This document shows, piece by piece, positions 1 through 9,761 of a stretch of DNA of 57,685 bases. The notes beneath the pieces are model-generated. The model did no database searches and was not told where the DNA came from. It saw only the letters and a program-made list of their open reading frames with translations. The stretch is from positions 1 through 57,685 of the forward strand of contig MU401683.1 of NCBI GenBank assembly GCA_022579005.1, given 5' to 3'. The position numbers were made by a program, and so were the translations under genes. The stretch is from Poronia punctata. Lineage: Eukaryota > Ascomycota > Sordariomycetes > Xylariales > Xylariaceae. Each line of letters opens with the position of its first letter. Position 1 is the stretch's first letter.

Positions 1-370
1 ATTAACTAGCTTATTACTATAAAAGTGCAAAAAAACTAAAAAAATAAATTAAAACAATTTAAAATATTATAACTATTACTATAAAAGCTATAATACTATA
101 AAATAAAAGTATTATTTATAGCTATAAAATAAACTAGTATGTTAGCTTATCTTAAAAAAGTATATTAAATCTAATAAGTTATAAAATAATAAAAATTAAT
201 ATAATGCTTATATAGTAAAAATTATATAGCTACAATAAAAACTACTATAAAAAAAAAAGTTCTCTTATAAAAAGTCCCTCCCTACCTATTTAGTATATGC
301 AAATTCTACAAAAAAAAGAAGTTTTACCTCCTTACGCGTATATTAATTAATACATACAATTTAGCCATTT
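1..370. repeat. AT-rich block at the window edge
   Basis: The first roughly 370 bases are almost entirely A and T, with recurring CTATAAAAT/TAGCTATA-like words and homopolymer A runs. Composition returns to near balance by about 400. No coding potential is visible. This resembles the margin of an AT-rich isochore of the kind left by repeat-induced point mutation of transposons in ascomycetes, but no recognisable transposon protein remains, so the origin is inference. Confidence 0.65.
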
Positions 371-962
371 ATACTAGTTCTAACAAGTTCTAACCATATT
401 GTCATTCGTGTCTACTCGTACGTGTATCATGTATGTTCACAAGTAAAATGTCAGGACTAGTCCGACAGGGCCAATGATATCGGCAGTGCACCCGAAAGCA
501 TACCTACGATCAACTTGTTTCTACGAGTAGGGTGTTAGGCTCCGTGGCTCGTTTTCTCTAAGCCTGAACGACCGGTAGATCGGCCGCGCTCGGTGCTGTT
601 AATAGTAATTATTGTGGCCAGCCTGTTGATCATCAGTAAGTCCTACTTCCTCCTCACAGGCGCAGCATCTTGGCATGCCAAGACTGATGTCAGTTCCTTT
701 CTCAGTCACTTGAGGTAGGACGACATTCATTGTTGCGAGGAGATGATGTACAGATAAAAGATGCTTGAACCCCCAGCTGCCAGCTTACTTTCCCTATCCT
801 GTAACTTATGTAACAAAACATCAAAGTCAACATTCATAAGACGTAGCCTACGTTCAACCAATACTTCGAATAATTATAGGAAAGACCCTTCTATACTTGG
901 GCTCTTCCTTATTTCCTCTTTTCAGTACCCAACCTTTTCACAGTTTCGCGCGTTCTACTCCA
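371..962. other. Non-coding upstream region
   Basis: This is normal-composition DNA between the AT-rich edge and the first gene. I see no convincing ORF, RNA gene or repeat. The last 200 bases presumably carry the promoter and 5' leader of the membrane protein that starts at 963. Confidence 0.5.
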
Positions 963-1430
963 ATGGCGTTCGATAACGACAACGACAACTTCCACGATGA
1001 CTTCCAAGATCATTCTGACAAGTTCAATGACACGGCGAGGGCTATCTCGACCGGCTGGATTGTCGGAATCGTGATCATCGTATTGGCCTTTTTCGCTTTC
1101 ATCGGCCTCTGCTTTTTCCTGTTGAGGAGAAATCAACGCCGGCGCCGACAACGTGAGCAGAGCGCGTCTGGTTATAATTACGGAGGAGAAACTGCATACA
1201 CGGGGAATAACTACAAACCCTCGGGCTTCCACAACAATCATCATCACCAGCCCCATGCGTTTGGGCAAGGCCACCCGCCTGAAGTCGGTGGAATGAGCGG
1301 GCCTCCTCCATACGCAGGACCGGATACCACCGCCTCGAACATGGGACACTCGAGTAACTTTACTTCCGATGGAGGTGCTTCAGGAGGCGGGTTTGGTGGT
1401 GACTCTGGCGGTGGCACTACAACCACGTAA
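963..1430 (+). CDS. Single-pass membrane protein with PPxY motif (RCR-like layout)
   Basis: An intact single-exon ORF of 155 residues. The first ATG of the frame is at 963; the open frame further upstream has no ATG. An acidic, Asp/Asn-rich N-terminus (about 1-20) precedes one strong transmembrane segment (about 30-53, GWIVGIVIIVLAFFAFIGL) and an Arg-rich stop-transfer stretch (RRNQRRRRQR). The tail is low-complexity, rich in His, Gly, Ser and Thr, and holds a PPPY motif (SGPPPYAGPD). PPxY motifs bind WW domains of Rsp5/Nedd4 ubiquitin ligases. Small type I membrane proteins with this order, such as yeast Rcr1/Rcr2, act as ligase adaptors. Homology to RCR proteins is not established here; only the architecture matches. 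The tail ends in Gly/Ser/Thr repeats. Confidence 0.7.
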   Translation: MAFDNDNDNFHDDFQDHSDKFNDTARAISTGWIVGIVIIVLAFFAFIGLCFFLLRRNQRRRRQREQSASGYNYGGETAYTGNNYKPSGFHNNHHHQPHAFGQGHPPEVGGMSGPPPYAGPDTTASNMGHSSNFTSDGGASGGGFGGDSGGGTTTT

Positions 1431-2560
1431 AGCGGACGACATTCATTCAACTGTTTTTTTTTATGGGATGGGTATTGTACCTGGATTGTAATTTTGGGCG
1501 CACGATTGGTAAAGGAGGATGGGGAACGCACTTTACGACATACATATTATACCTACTGTAGTTGAAGAGCGAACATGATTACTTGTTTTTCAAGAACATC
1601 ACTTTCGTAAAGTGATGATGATACAATTCCATCATCAACAATTCTGAAGGGTATTAAGTTCAAGTGATCAAAAGATATAAATAGCTTTCATGCATTTTTG
1701 TTCCATTGACACCCAGATGTACTGTTCTTATGATTAGGATCATCACAACCCAGATCATCAGTTACGTACTACGGTACGAGTAGGATGAAGCTGACGACAT
1801 GTTCAGCTAAGCCACTGTGGCTTAGGATGAACAGCCACAATATCCGACCCACTAGTCCACAGTTTATTGGCAGTGGCACGAATTTGCTCGTCAACATTGG
1901 AAATTGGCAGGGCAGAACTGGCCGTCAATTCACGAGTGATCCTCTTGATACTCTATACTTTTGATTGTAGTGGTTGCGATGATGACGACGGGAATTCTCT
2001 GGCCAAAGAAGATTCCCCTACTCGTAGTTGTTTCACGATAGGACTTACAACTATAATGTTACGAGACGCCGACATGTGTTTAGCCAATCCTGTGCTGGGC
2101 TTGAGTTAAGCCGACGTTTGCCATATTGGTTTAGTTCTCATAGCCCTCATCGCTCCGGCCTATTCCTTCTCAAACTTACTTGACCGGGTCAAATGAGAAA
2201 GCTTTTCATCATCAGCAACAAAACACAAGCTAAACAATCTTATTGAATTTGAAGAGCAGAGTAGTGGATTTAGTCGCCTTACTTCAGCCGCTACATTACT
2301 TCATCGTCCCGGATAATGGTTATCTGCCGGATATGGTACAGTAGTCTAGCGCCCGGCAGATCGGGTGAGCGTAACTCGGCTGATCTGGGCTGGCACGCAA
2401 CCCCTCACCTTATTTAATGGTCCAAGTTAGTCGGTATTCATAACGTTAATCAAGTGATGATGGGCAGAGGTATTCTGTCCTGTCAGTTCTTCTTCATTGC
2501 ATGATTCCGAACGTTCTCGCTACGACATCTCGACCTTGTTTCCGTTTATAGATCTCCGAC
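1431..2560. other. Intergenic region with a hairpin
   Basis: There is no supportable gene in this 1.1 kb. A T-rich patch just after 1450 may be the 3' end of the upstream gene. At 1801-1832 lies an inverted repeat: the arms TAAGCCAC and GTGGCTTA (1808-1815 and 1817-1824) are perfect, and flanking GTTCA/TGAAC arms extend it. The last few hundred bases are the likely promoter of the aldehyde dehydrogenase. Confidence 0.5.
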
Positions 2561-4123
2561 ATGCCTTCTACCGTGACTAACGGCGACTCCGGTCTCAAAT
2601 TTTATAATATAATTAATGGAAAGTCCCGGAGCTCAGATGTCAATGAGCAAGTCATCGATCCCCGAACGGAGGAGTCATTGTGGGATGTACCCGTAGCGTC
2701 CGCCGATGATCTCGACGATGCCGTCGTGGCAGCCAATCGCGCTTTCAAGACGTGGAGACACATATCCCAGGAAGAGCGCCACAAGGTTCTTCAAGACCTA
2801 GCCGACTGTCTTCGTGCAAACAAGGAGCTTCTTTCCGACATTCACGGGAAAGAGACGGGCAAGTCGCTAGTAATGGCACAGTCAGACGTCGAAGTTTCCG
2901 CTCTGCACTTTGAGTATTACAGTACGAGGCCCCCGGCATCTTCTGCAATAGCGAATCCTAGCTAAAGCGCGATTATTGTAGAAGGGATAACTCTCGAAGA
3001 TGAGGTGCAATACGAAGACGACACAGTCAAGATCATCGGGACGCATGTGCCCATCGGTGTCTTGGCCGCCATCTCGCCATGGAACTTCCCCATGATCTTG
3101 AGTTGTGTAAAAGTGGTTTCTGCTCTGACTACAGGGAACTGCGTCATTATCAAGCCGTCACCATTCACTCCTTATTCGATTCTGAAATTCTGCGAACTGG
3201 CCCAATCCGTGTTACCGCCGGGTGTCTTCCAAGCCTTGAGTGGCGGCGCGGACCTCGGCGAACGCATGACGTTACACCCGGACATCCACCACATCAGTTT
3301 CACCGGCACAGTGGCTGTAGGAAAGCGAATCCTGCAAAACTGCGCCAAAACTATGAAGAAAGTGGTACTCGAGATGGCGGGCAATAACGCGGCCATCATC
3401 TGTGAAGATGCGGATCTGGAGAAAGTAGTGCCGAGTGTGGCTATAGGATGTTTCTTCCATGCCGGTCAAGTCTGCGTGGCTTCGAAGCGCATCTACGTTC
3501 ACGAATCCCTCTACGATAGATTCATGGAGTTGTTTGTTGAAGAGGCGGCGAAATACACGCGTGATAACATCATGTTCGCGCCGGTCAGTAATCGGGTCAA
3601 CTTTGAGCGGGCCAAATCATTCCTCGAAGACTGCCGGAAGAATAGCTACGAAATCATTTCCGGTGGAGAGATAAAGAGCGATGAGAAGGGGTTCTGGTTA
3701 CCACCTACAATCGTTGCCAAACCGCCCGATGACGCGCTTCTTGTACGGGAGGAACAGTTTGGTAAGTATCCCTATCCGATATACTCTCCTAACCCCGGAG
3801 ATGTCCTCAACTATAAACATTTTCACTAACTTATTACAGCACCCATCGCACCCATCCTAACCTGGTCCGACGAAGATGACGTCGTGTCTCGCGCCAATCT
3901 CGATAACTCTGGACTCGGCGCTTCTTTGTACACGCCTGATTTGGACAAAGCGCGTCGTCTTGCACAAAGACTCGAATGCGGCTCAGTCTGGATCAATCGA
4001 TTCGAGAGGCCACATTTCGGAGCCTATTTCGGCGGTTGGAAGCTTAGCGGCTTTGGTGGCGAGCTTGGAAAGCATGGGTTGTACAACTATTGCCAGTTGC
4101 AAAGTCTGCATTTCCACAAGTGA
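2561..4123 (+). CDS. NAD(P)-dependent aldehyde dehydrogenase (three exons)
   Basis: The exons are 2561-2921, 2982-3761 and 3840-4123, giving 474 residues, the usual length for the ALDH superfamily (oxidation of aldehydes to carboxylic acids). The 60-nt first intron (GTACGA...TAG, branch-like GCTAAAG) holds an in-frame stop that makes the gene look broken. Removing it restores a continuous ALDH sequence into GITLEDEV. The second intron is 78 nt (GTAAGT...TTACAG). Visible family residues are the PWNFP catalytic Asn (about N155), a general-base Glu in VLEMAGNN (about E251) and the nucleophile Cys in GQVC (about C285). The C-terminus carries the GGWKLSGFGGELGKHGL signature. The substrate cannot be read from sequence; betaine-, succinate-semialdehyde- or salicylaldehyde-type enzymes are all possible. 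The amidotransferase gene converges from the other strand. Confidence 0.92.
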
Positions 4124-4477
4124 TCTCTCTGTACAATACAATGTTCTCACGCTTTTTGTAGTCGCTGATGTCAAGTCTCATAGATAGAATTATAATTATT
4201 GTACTAGGCACCTAAGATGATACTCGAGGATGAAGACGAATTCCGATCCTCGCTTGATATCGCAATTCCGAGCGACATGGCCCTCACTTGGAGCACGGTC
4301 AACGGTGTAAACTTGATGTGTTTAATAACGGCAATTCGCCAAAACCTTTAAACTATATGCGATGCGATGCAATATCTATATATCTATACCCATCCTATGC
4401 ATGGAAATGCTAACAAACAAGCCCGACCAAATCCGCCAATCTCAGATAAAACTCCAAATGACAACCCTTCCTCCAGT
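4124..4477. other. Convergent 3' intergenic region
   Basis: This 354-base gap lies between the tail-to-tail ends of the aldehyde dehydrogenase and the amidotransferase-like gene. It is moderately AT-rich and probably carries both polyadenylation regions. I see no ORF or repeat worth naming. Confidence 0.5.
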
Positions 4478-5423
4478 CTAACATTGAAACTTATCATCAT
4501 CACCATGGAAAAACCTCAAGACAGCCTTCGCAACCAACAAGCCATCATGCATCCAATCCGCCCTCTCAGCCGCCTCATCCGCATCCTTCTCATTCAACGC
4601 GCCCGTCTCGACACGTTTCTCCAGCTGTTTCCTGACCATCCCCTCACTAAACTCCATATGTCCCTGGCTACTGAACAGCCGCTTATGGATATAACACCCC
4701 TGCACACCCGTATGTTCGCTCGTGCCCCAGACATGAACCTTTGTTCCCGGCGGCAGTAAATCCCTGTTTTCTCCATTGGGCACCGGGGGCTTCTCCACGT
4801 AATCGATGTGCATCTGATGAAGATATATCTCCTTCTTCTCAGGTGGGAGATTGAACAAGTGACGACCGACATCGGTCAGTTTGACGGCGTTATGCGATAT
4901 CTCCCATTTACCCGTCGGTTCGGGACCTACAGGGGACCCTAGGACGCGACAGAGGAGCTGGTGTCCGAAACAGATGCCCGAGAATCTGATGTCGGGCCGA
5001 TGGATCCATAGATCTTTTTTGTCTGTCAGCATTTATACATATATAAAAAGAAAGGAATAAAAGGGTAAACATACGTCTAATCAACCCCATAAGCTTCTTA
5101 ATCCACTCCTCCTCCCCATACGCATCATACATACTCCCCGTGATGAGGATAGCATGGATATCATCACCGATCTCATCCGGCGTCGGCACCTTCCCGCCTT
5201 TATCTTCGATAATGTACCGGATTACAGTCTCGATGCCGAGACTGGGCTCGTGCTCGTCGCCGGCTTGTTTGAATAATTCGCCCAGCACATGGCCGAATCC
5301 GTCCCTGTCTTCTTGGGTTGCGTCCGGGTGTAGATCGTCGGTTTCTAGAACCAGCATGCGCACTTTGTTGGGGTGCGAGGAGGGGACCATTCGGGTCTCG
5401 TTTTGGTCTGTCTTTGCGGGCAT
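4478..5423 (-). CDS. Class I glutamine amidotransferase-like protein
   Basis: There are two exons, 5423-5075 and 5022-4478, with a 52-nt intron (GTATGT...GCTGACAG), giving 297 residues. The fold is that of class I glutamine amidotransferases: the nucleophile elbow GICFGHQ (Cys about 134) and a late QGHMEF motif supplying His (about 238) and Glu (about 240) form the triad. The N-terminal half has the typical LVLETDDL and ITGSMYDAYGEEEWI segments, which match stand-alone fungal GATase1 proteins. There is no synthetase domain, so this is not a full GMP synthase. Such stand-alone proteins are often annotated as GMP-synthase-like or as gamma-glutamyl hydrolases of conjugates; the true substrate is unknown. 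It is cytosolic by default, with no signal peptide or transmembrane segment. Confidence 0.88.
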
Positions 5424-6125
5424 GGTTTGGTTACCTTGTATGCGCTAAGGTAAGGTACTGGTACTGGCTGACTGGTTGAGGTAGAACGGTTTTTTTTGTC
5501 ACACGTGCTTGATGTTACACTTCTGTTTGGACAAGTTGTGAAAACTGTATAGTGTAGTTTACAAAAAACAACAATTAATCACCTTTTTATACTTTACCCA
5601 GATTAATAACAATTACATGGACATGATAACTTTAAAAGACTTTCTTTCTTCAACAACGTCATCGCCAAGTCAGGTACCGGAGAAGTTTTGCTGGGTCTAA
5701 AACGAGAAGTTTAGTCTAGTGTTCCGATCTAGAGGCTGAACTAGGGCGTTTTAGCGTCCCGCTCGGATCCGTTTTGCCCCTGTTGTCCATGGCATAGGAT
5801 TTACATCATACATACAATGAAAGAAATCCGCATATATCGGCACCAAATGGCCGGTACATATTAGTCGGAGTTTTCTTGATTTGTTGCTTCGGTCATGGAA
5901 CGCTTACATGTAGGTAAGGTGAGTTTGTTTTTATCTTGTCTTGTATACGTCTTGTCTGGGAATAAAATCTAAATGAAAGTTAAGGGGGGTTAATAGAGAC
6001 GACAATTAAAGGGAAAGGAAAGGAAACAGAGGAAGAGGAAGAGGAGTTACTTGTAAGTTAGTACTGTATGATCTCGAATCTGATAATATCAACCTGCGAC
6101 ATTGTCAGCATTCAAAATTCGTTCA
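5424..6125. other. Intergenic region
   Basis: About 700 bases separate the 5' end of the amidotransferase gene from the 3' end of the next minus-strand gene. A purine-rich stretch (GGAAAGGAAAGG, GAAGAGGAAGAGGAG) lies near 6010-6050. No gene is visible. Confidence 0.5.
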
Positions 6126-7094
6126 TCACTTTTTCTCATCTTCTTTGCCGTCGTCATCGTCGTCCTTCTTGGCCGGCCGACGCCTATGTAACGCCAAGTC
6201 GAAAGAGTTCCTCGGACTCTTGTTCATGTCATGACAATACTTCTCAATGGTTTCGACCTGAGCCTCACGATTACCCGGTCCCCAATGATCATTCCAATCA
6301 TGATCCTCCAATGCCTTGTGTAACTTTTCAAGCGCCGCTCTTAATCTTTTGGTGTCTTCATCCTCCTCCTCCTCCTCTTCTTCTTCTTCTTCTTTATCAT
6401 TAACCTCTGTCCAATGGTCCGTAGACGTACCTGAACTTTTGTAATTCGACGGAGGAGAAGTCATAGGCGTACTTGCCAATGACGAATAACGATGGTGAGA
6501 ACCCATTTGCCGAGAAGGTGTCCTGAATCCCGAAATAGAAGAAGAAGAGGTAGAAGGAGAATCAGGCGTCCCCGTAGAAGATGGTGAAAAGGTACCAGTA
6601 GGTAACGCAGGTATTCTAATCGTAGGCCGTGATCTCGCCACCATCCGTGAATAGCCCCGTCCATTCTTGATGAACCGCACATATCCCGAATCGAGCATCG
6701 CCCTCATCTGTTTACCCGCCAATGGGCTCACCTGGGTGGCGACACTCTTCTCCAGACCGTCGAATAATGCTCTCCACTTGACCTCGCCAAAGATGTGACA
6801 TTGGAGAGCTCGCATCCAATGTCTCGTGAGGGCGTCAATGCTCTCTACGGAGAGACAATGGCGACTTTCAAACATCTCGAATGCGAGCTTGCCTGCTGTG
6901 TCTAGGCAGAGCTTGTTGGATGGGTTGTTGAAGTTGCGGAATCGCAAGAGGAGTCGGGGGAAGTCGCAGCTGTCGCACTTACAGGTTAGGTGAATGGGTT
7001 TGTTGTGTTTCTCCGTCCACTTGGCTGGAGTCACGGGCACGAAGATTTCGTGACCGCAGGCAAATACGATGGTGGAGATCCTGTCTGTTTCCAT
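6126..7094 (-). CDS. Uncharacterised protein with N-terminal Cys/His cluster and acidic tract
   Basis: This intact 322-residue ORF has no family I can name. The N-terminus contains a CGH motif followed about 25 residues later by CKCDSC, a plausible zinc-binding cluster. The middle (about 75-165) looks globular with several Trp and Cys residues (SIDALTRHWMRALQCHIFGEVKW). A Ser/Thr/Pro-rich linker (about 165-245) follows, then a Glu/Asp tract of about 15 residues encoded by a GAG/GAA microsatellite. The C-terminal part is helical and charged, ending in a Lys/Asp tail. It is divergently arranged with the gene at 7763, sharing a 668-base spacer. The start at 7094 is the first ATG. I assign no function. 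Confidence 0.75.
   Translation of the reverse strand: METDRISTIVFACGHEIFVPVTPAKWTEKHNKPIHLTCKCDSCDFPRLLLRFRNFNNPSNKLCLDTAGKLAFEMFESRHCLSVESIDALTRHWMRALQCHIFGEVKWRALFDGLEKSVATQVSPLAGKQMRAMLDSGYVRFIKNGRGYSRMVARSRPTIRIPALPTGTFSPSSTGTPDSPSTSSSSISGFRTPSRQMGSHHRYSSLASTPMTSPPSNYKSSGTSTDHWTEVNDKEEEEEEEEEEDEDTKRLRAALEKLHKALEDHDWNDHWGPGNREAQVETIEKYCHDMNKSPRNSFDLALHRRRPAKKDDDDDGKEDEKK
6361..6394. repeat. Trinucleotide microsatellite (TCC/TTC) in coding DNA
   Basis: Six TCC-type units are followed by six TTC-type units. On the minus strand they encode the poly-glutamate tract of the gene at 6126-7094. Because the unit is three bases, length changes keep the frame and would only alter tract length. Confidence 0.85.
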
Positions 7095-7762
7095 TGTGGA
7101 TGTTTTTCTATAGGTGTTGTTGTTGGTGTTGCCTGGTATTATTGCTGATGTTGTTTTTTGGTGTTGTTGCTGGTGATGTTGTTGTTGTTGCCTGAAGAGT
7201 TGTGTAGGTAAATGTCCTTAAAGGTTTGTTTGTTTGGTCATATGATGCCGTTGCTCGGTCAGAAAGTATACAACATCAAACTTCCTATAGGACTATTATA
7301 TAGGGGTGTGGTGAGGCCAATAGAGCTCATCTGTTTTGAAGACAACCTTATTGTCTCGAAATACCGTATACCAACCCCTTTCATCCTTTCAATGGATAAT
7401 CACATTGTCCTCTATAGTCTCATAGTAACAAGGAAGTTGTTCGAGTACCCCTTCTTTCGTCTATATAATCACCCAAGGATCCCAGACAAAGAACCTCGAC
7501 CTTCGACCTTCGATCAACAAAGAGCCCAGCTTCTCTACTTATCACACCAACTTACCGTGACCACTTGAACTCAAGCCTACTATCCAATATCCAAAGCTAT
7601 CGACTGTCAAGAGCCATCATCACTCTTACCAGTCAACCTTATCTTAGCCATCATCCTTCCCTTATATAGTAAGTTACCATCATCCCTTCGACTATATCCT
7701 CACATGATACTCTCAATCCTTGAAGAGAGAGAAGCCAAGTCCACAGACAAATCACTAACAAA
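7095..7762. promoter_or_regulatory. Shared divergent promoter region
   Basis: This 668-base spacer lies between two genes transcribed away from each other. On the left side a GTT/TTG-rich imperfect repeat (about 7111-7193) would give CAA/CAACA-rich 5' leader sequence for the minus-strand gene. On the right side a pyrimidine-rich stretch (about 7570-7700) precedes the plus-strand start, as is common upstream of fungal genes. No specific factor site can be assigned by eye. Confidence 0.5.
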
Positions 7763-9016
7763 ATGTATCATAAGAAAGTCTACCCCCTATTTTCTCGCCG
7801 TCAAATCATCGATATGGATGATTTCAGCATGGAAGGACTGAGCCTGGTCTCGCGTCGCCCTCCTCCCCCGGTCATCATGTACCGGGACTTCGACTGTGAC
7901 GAGGAAGAAAGGCGACAGACTGACCATCTGTACCTCCCCGACATCACCAAGATGGAAGTACGCATGGTCCGGCCGGTAACGTGGTTCTTCGATGATTTCG
8001 AAGACTACACAGCTGAGCCATACGTCGCCGAGATCCCCGAGGTTGACTATCTCGGATACAACAACATGCAGAGGCGTCGAAGAATCTTCGACACTTTTTA
8101 TCTGTACGGCCTCCAGCTCGTCCCTGGCGACCTGGAACACATGGAGAGGAAGAATTGGACCCTCGTGAAACTCATCGACACTCTCATCCGATGGGAGTCC
8201 AATGGCAAGAAAACTGTGCACAATATCTGGGACCAGCAGAAACAAGACAGACGCAATGGATTCATGTTTCTGCCTTTTCTCTACACTTACGGGATGAAGG
8301 CCAAGTACGGGCGGCATCACATTGCCCACCCTTTAAAAGACCCCGTGCCCGAGTATCCCGGGCCCCCTCCGCCAGTGTATGAGGTGGTGGAGGTTCGATG
8401 TGAGGTGCCAATCGAAGTAGCAGAGGTGAGAGTGGAAGACGAAGAAGAGCAAGATGTTATCTTGCCTTCTGAGCCTCCGTCTTACGATGCCACGATGGCT
8501 CGTGATGCTTCGGAGGAAGTCACCGCGGCCATCAGGGCCAAGGATACAGCCTGCGAATCCGATAATGGATTCGAGGCCCATGACTCTCAGGGGTCAGCCT
8601 CTGAGCAGGACACCGAGTCCGATTCTGGGTCGGATCTTGATGAAGTCTCACCAACGACTACGCCGGAGAGCGCCGCCGACGCCGATAAGGACATCGAGGC
8701 CTATGGTGTCGATGATGAGACAGTACCTGGGCCAGAAGAGAGCCCGATACGTCATCAGACAACGTGCGGAGTGCCGGTAGTTGGCTTGACCGACGCTCCG
8801 ACAATCTTCATGGTCAATTCTGAAATCGTCCCCTCGCAGGAAGCCGAAGCGGTTTCTCACCCACCCACGCGCAACGGTAGTGACATTGAGCGCGAAGAAA
8901 ATAGCGCTCAACTACCCGCAGCACATCCTTCAAAGCGCCCATCTCTCCGGAAGAGATTGATCCGGCAGGTCCGAGGCTTTGCTCACATAGTGGGCCAAAT
9001 TTGCGCTTTGACCTGA
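7763..9016 (+). CDS. Uncharacterised protein with acidic low-complexity C-terminal half and PPSY motif
   Basis: An intact single-exon ORF of 417 residues that I do not recognise. The first 180 residues look folded and rich in aromatics (VTWFFDDFEDYTAEPYVAEI, YLYGLQLVPGDL). From about 190 the sequence turns into Pro/Val/Glu repeats (PGPPPPVYEVVEV) and then a highly acidic Ser/Asp/Glu-rich region. Within it sits EPPSYDATM, a PPxY motif that could bind WW-domain proteins such as Rsp5. The last 30 residues are basic (KRPSLRKRLIRQVRGF). No signal peptide or transmembrane segment is visible. It is divergent from the orphan gene at 6126-7094. Coding potential is supported by length and a clean frame; function is unknown. 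Confidence 0.72.
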   Translation: MYHKKVYPLFSRRQIIDMDDFSMEGLSLVSRRPPPPVIMYRDFDCDEEERRQTDHLYLPDITKMEVRMVRPVTWFFDDFEDYTAEPYVAEIPEVDYLGYNNMQRRRRIFDTFYLYGLQLVPGDLEHMERKNWTLVKLIDTLIRWESNGKKTVHNIWDQQKQDRRNGFMFLPFLYTYGMKAKYGRHHIAHPLKDPVPEYPGPPPPVYEVVEVRCEVPIEVAEVRVEDEEEQDVILPSEPPSYDATMARDASEEVTAAIRAKDTACESDNGFEAHDSQGSASEQDTESDSGSDLDEVSPTTTPESAADADKDIEAYGVDDETVPGPEESPIRHQTTCGVPVVGLTDAPTIFMVNSEIVPSQEAEAVSHPPTRNGSDIEREENSAQLPAAHPSKRPSLRKRLIRQVRGFAHIVGQICALT

Positions 9017-9761
9017 GAAGCCCCTCCCAATGAGTTTGACGAGACACGCCGACGATAGATCAAGCGCAGCGCCGATGGTTTCGAGCGACGACGACCCCAG
9101 CGACGATTTGAAGATAAAAGATTTTGTTTCACGAAACGCATAGTACGTACCTTTTTTGCATATTGTTTACCCACATTTTTGTTTACCTTCAATATTATGT
9201 TTTCAATCAATCGGTCCCCATCTCATAACCTGTGACTTAAACTAACATATCGTGACACAGCAGAATGAACGAATGACGATGAAGACAATGACAAATGAGG
9301 AATGAATGACACAGCGACTTGAATTTTTGGGCTTAGAAGGAAGGAACCGCGAGAGAATAAAGTGAGGCTTATATGACTGTGGCTGTGGCTGTGATTGTGC
9401 GGGTGATGAAAAGCATGTATGGGAATCCGCAGGTACGGAGTTCGGCAATCGTGCAGAGTATCATCGAGAACGCATATCACACTACACAGCATCCAATGGT
9501 AGATTAGACTACCTACGTCTAGTAGTCTAGGGAGGATTTAACCTAGAGAACTGGACCAATTGACGTTTATTGAGTGGCGCTGCCGTTTGACTTCCCCTAT
9601 TTACTTTATTCAGTATGGCTAAGCTGTGGTGCATGACATTGAATAAAAATAAAATAAAAACACACACACACACACACACGGACCACCCCTTGTGGTATAT
9701 ACATACATGGTGTTGTCTATGAGATGTATAACTCCCCCTAGATAAAACCCTTATGTCATGC
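9017..9761. other. Intergenic region with CA repeat
   Basis: No gene is seen. The stretch holds a short GTGGCTGTGGCTGTGATTGTG patch (about 9378-9398) and a CA dinucleotide run at 9661-9679. The short ORFs present lack any recognisable family. Confidence 0.5.
9661..9679. repeat. (CA)n microsatellite
   Basis: An uninterrupted CA run of about 19 bases preceded by an A-rich stretch (AATAAAAATAAAATAAAAA). It is non-coding. Confidence 0.85.

Noticed and set aside
897..962. Longer N-terminus for the first membrane protein
   Set aside because: The upstream part of the frame begins with TTG, not ATG; the first ATG is at 963 and gives a sensible topology.
2922..2981. Aldehyde dehydrogenase as a pseudogene because of the internal TAA
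   Set aside because: A 60-nt intron with good borders removes the stop and restores conserved sequence in frame.
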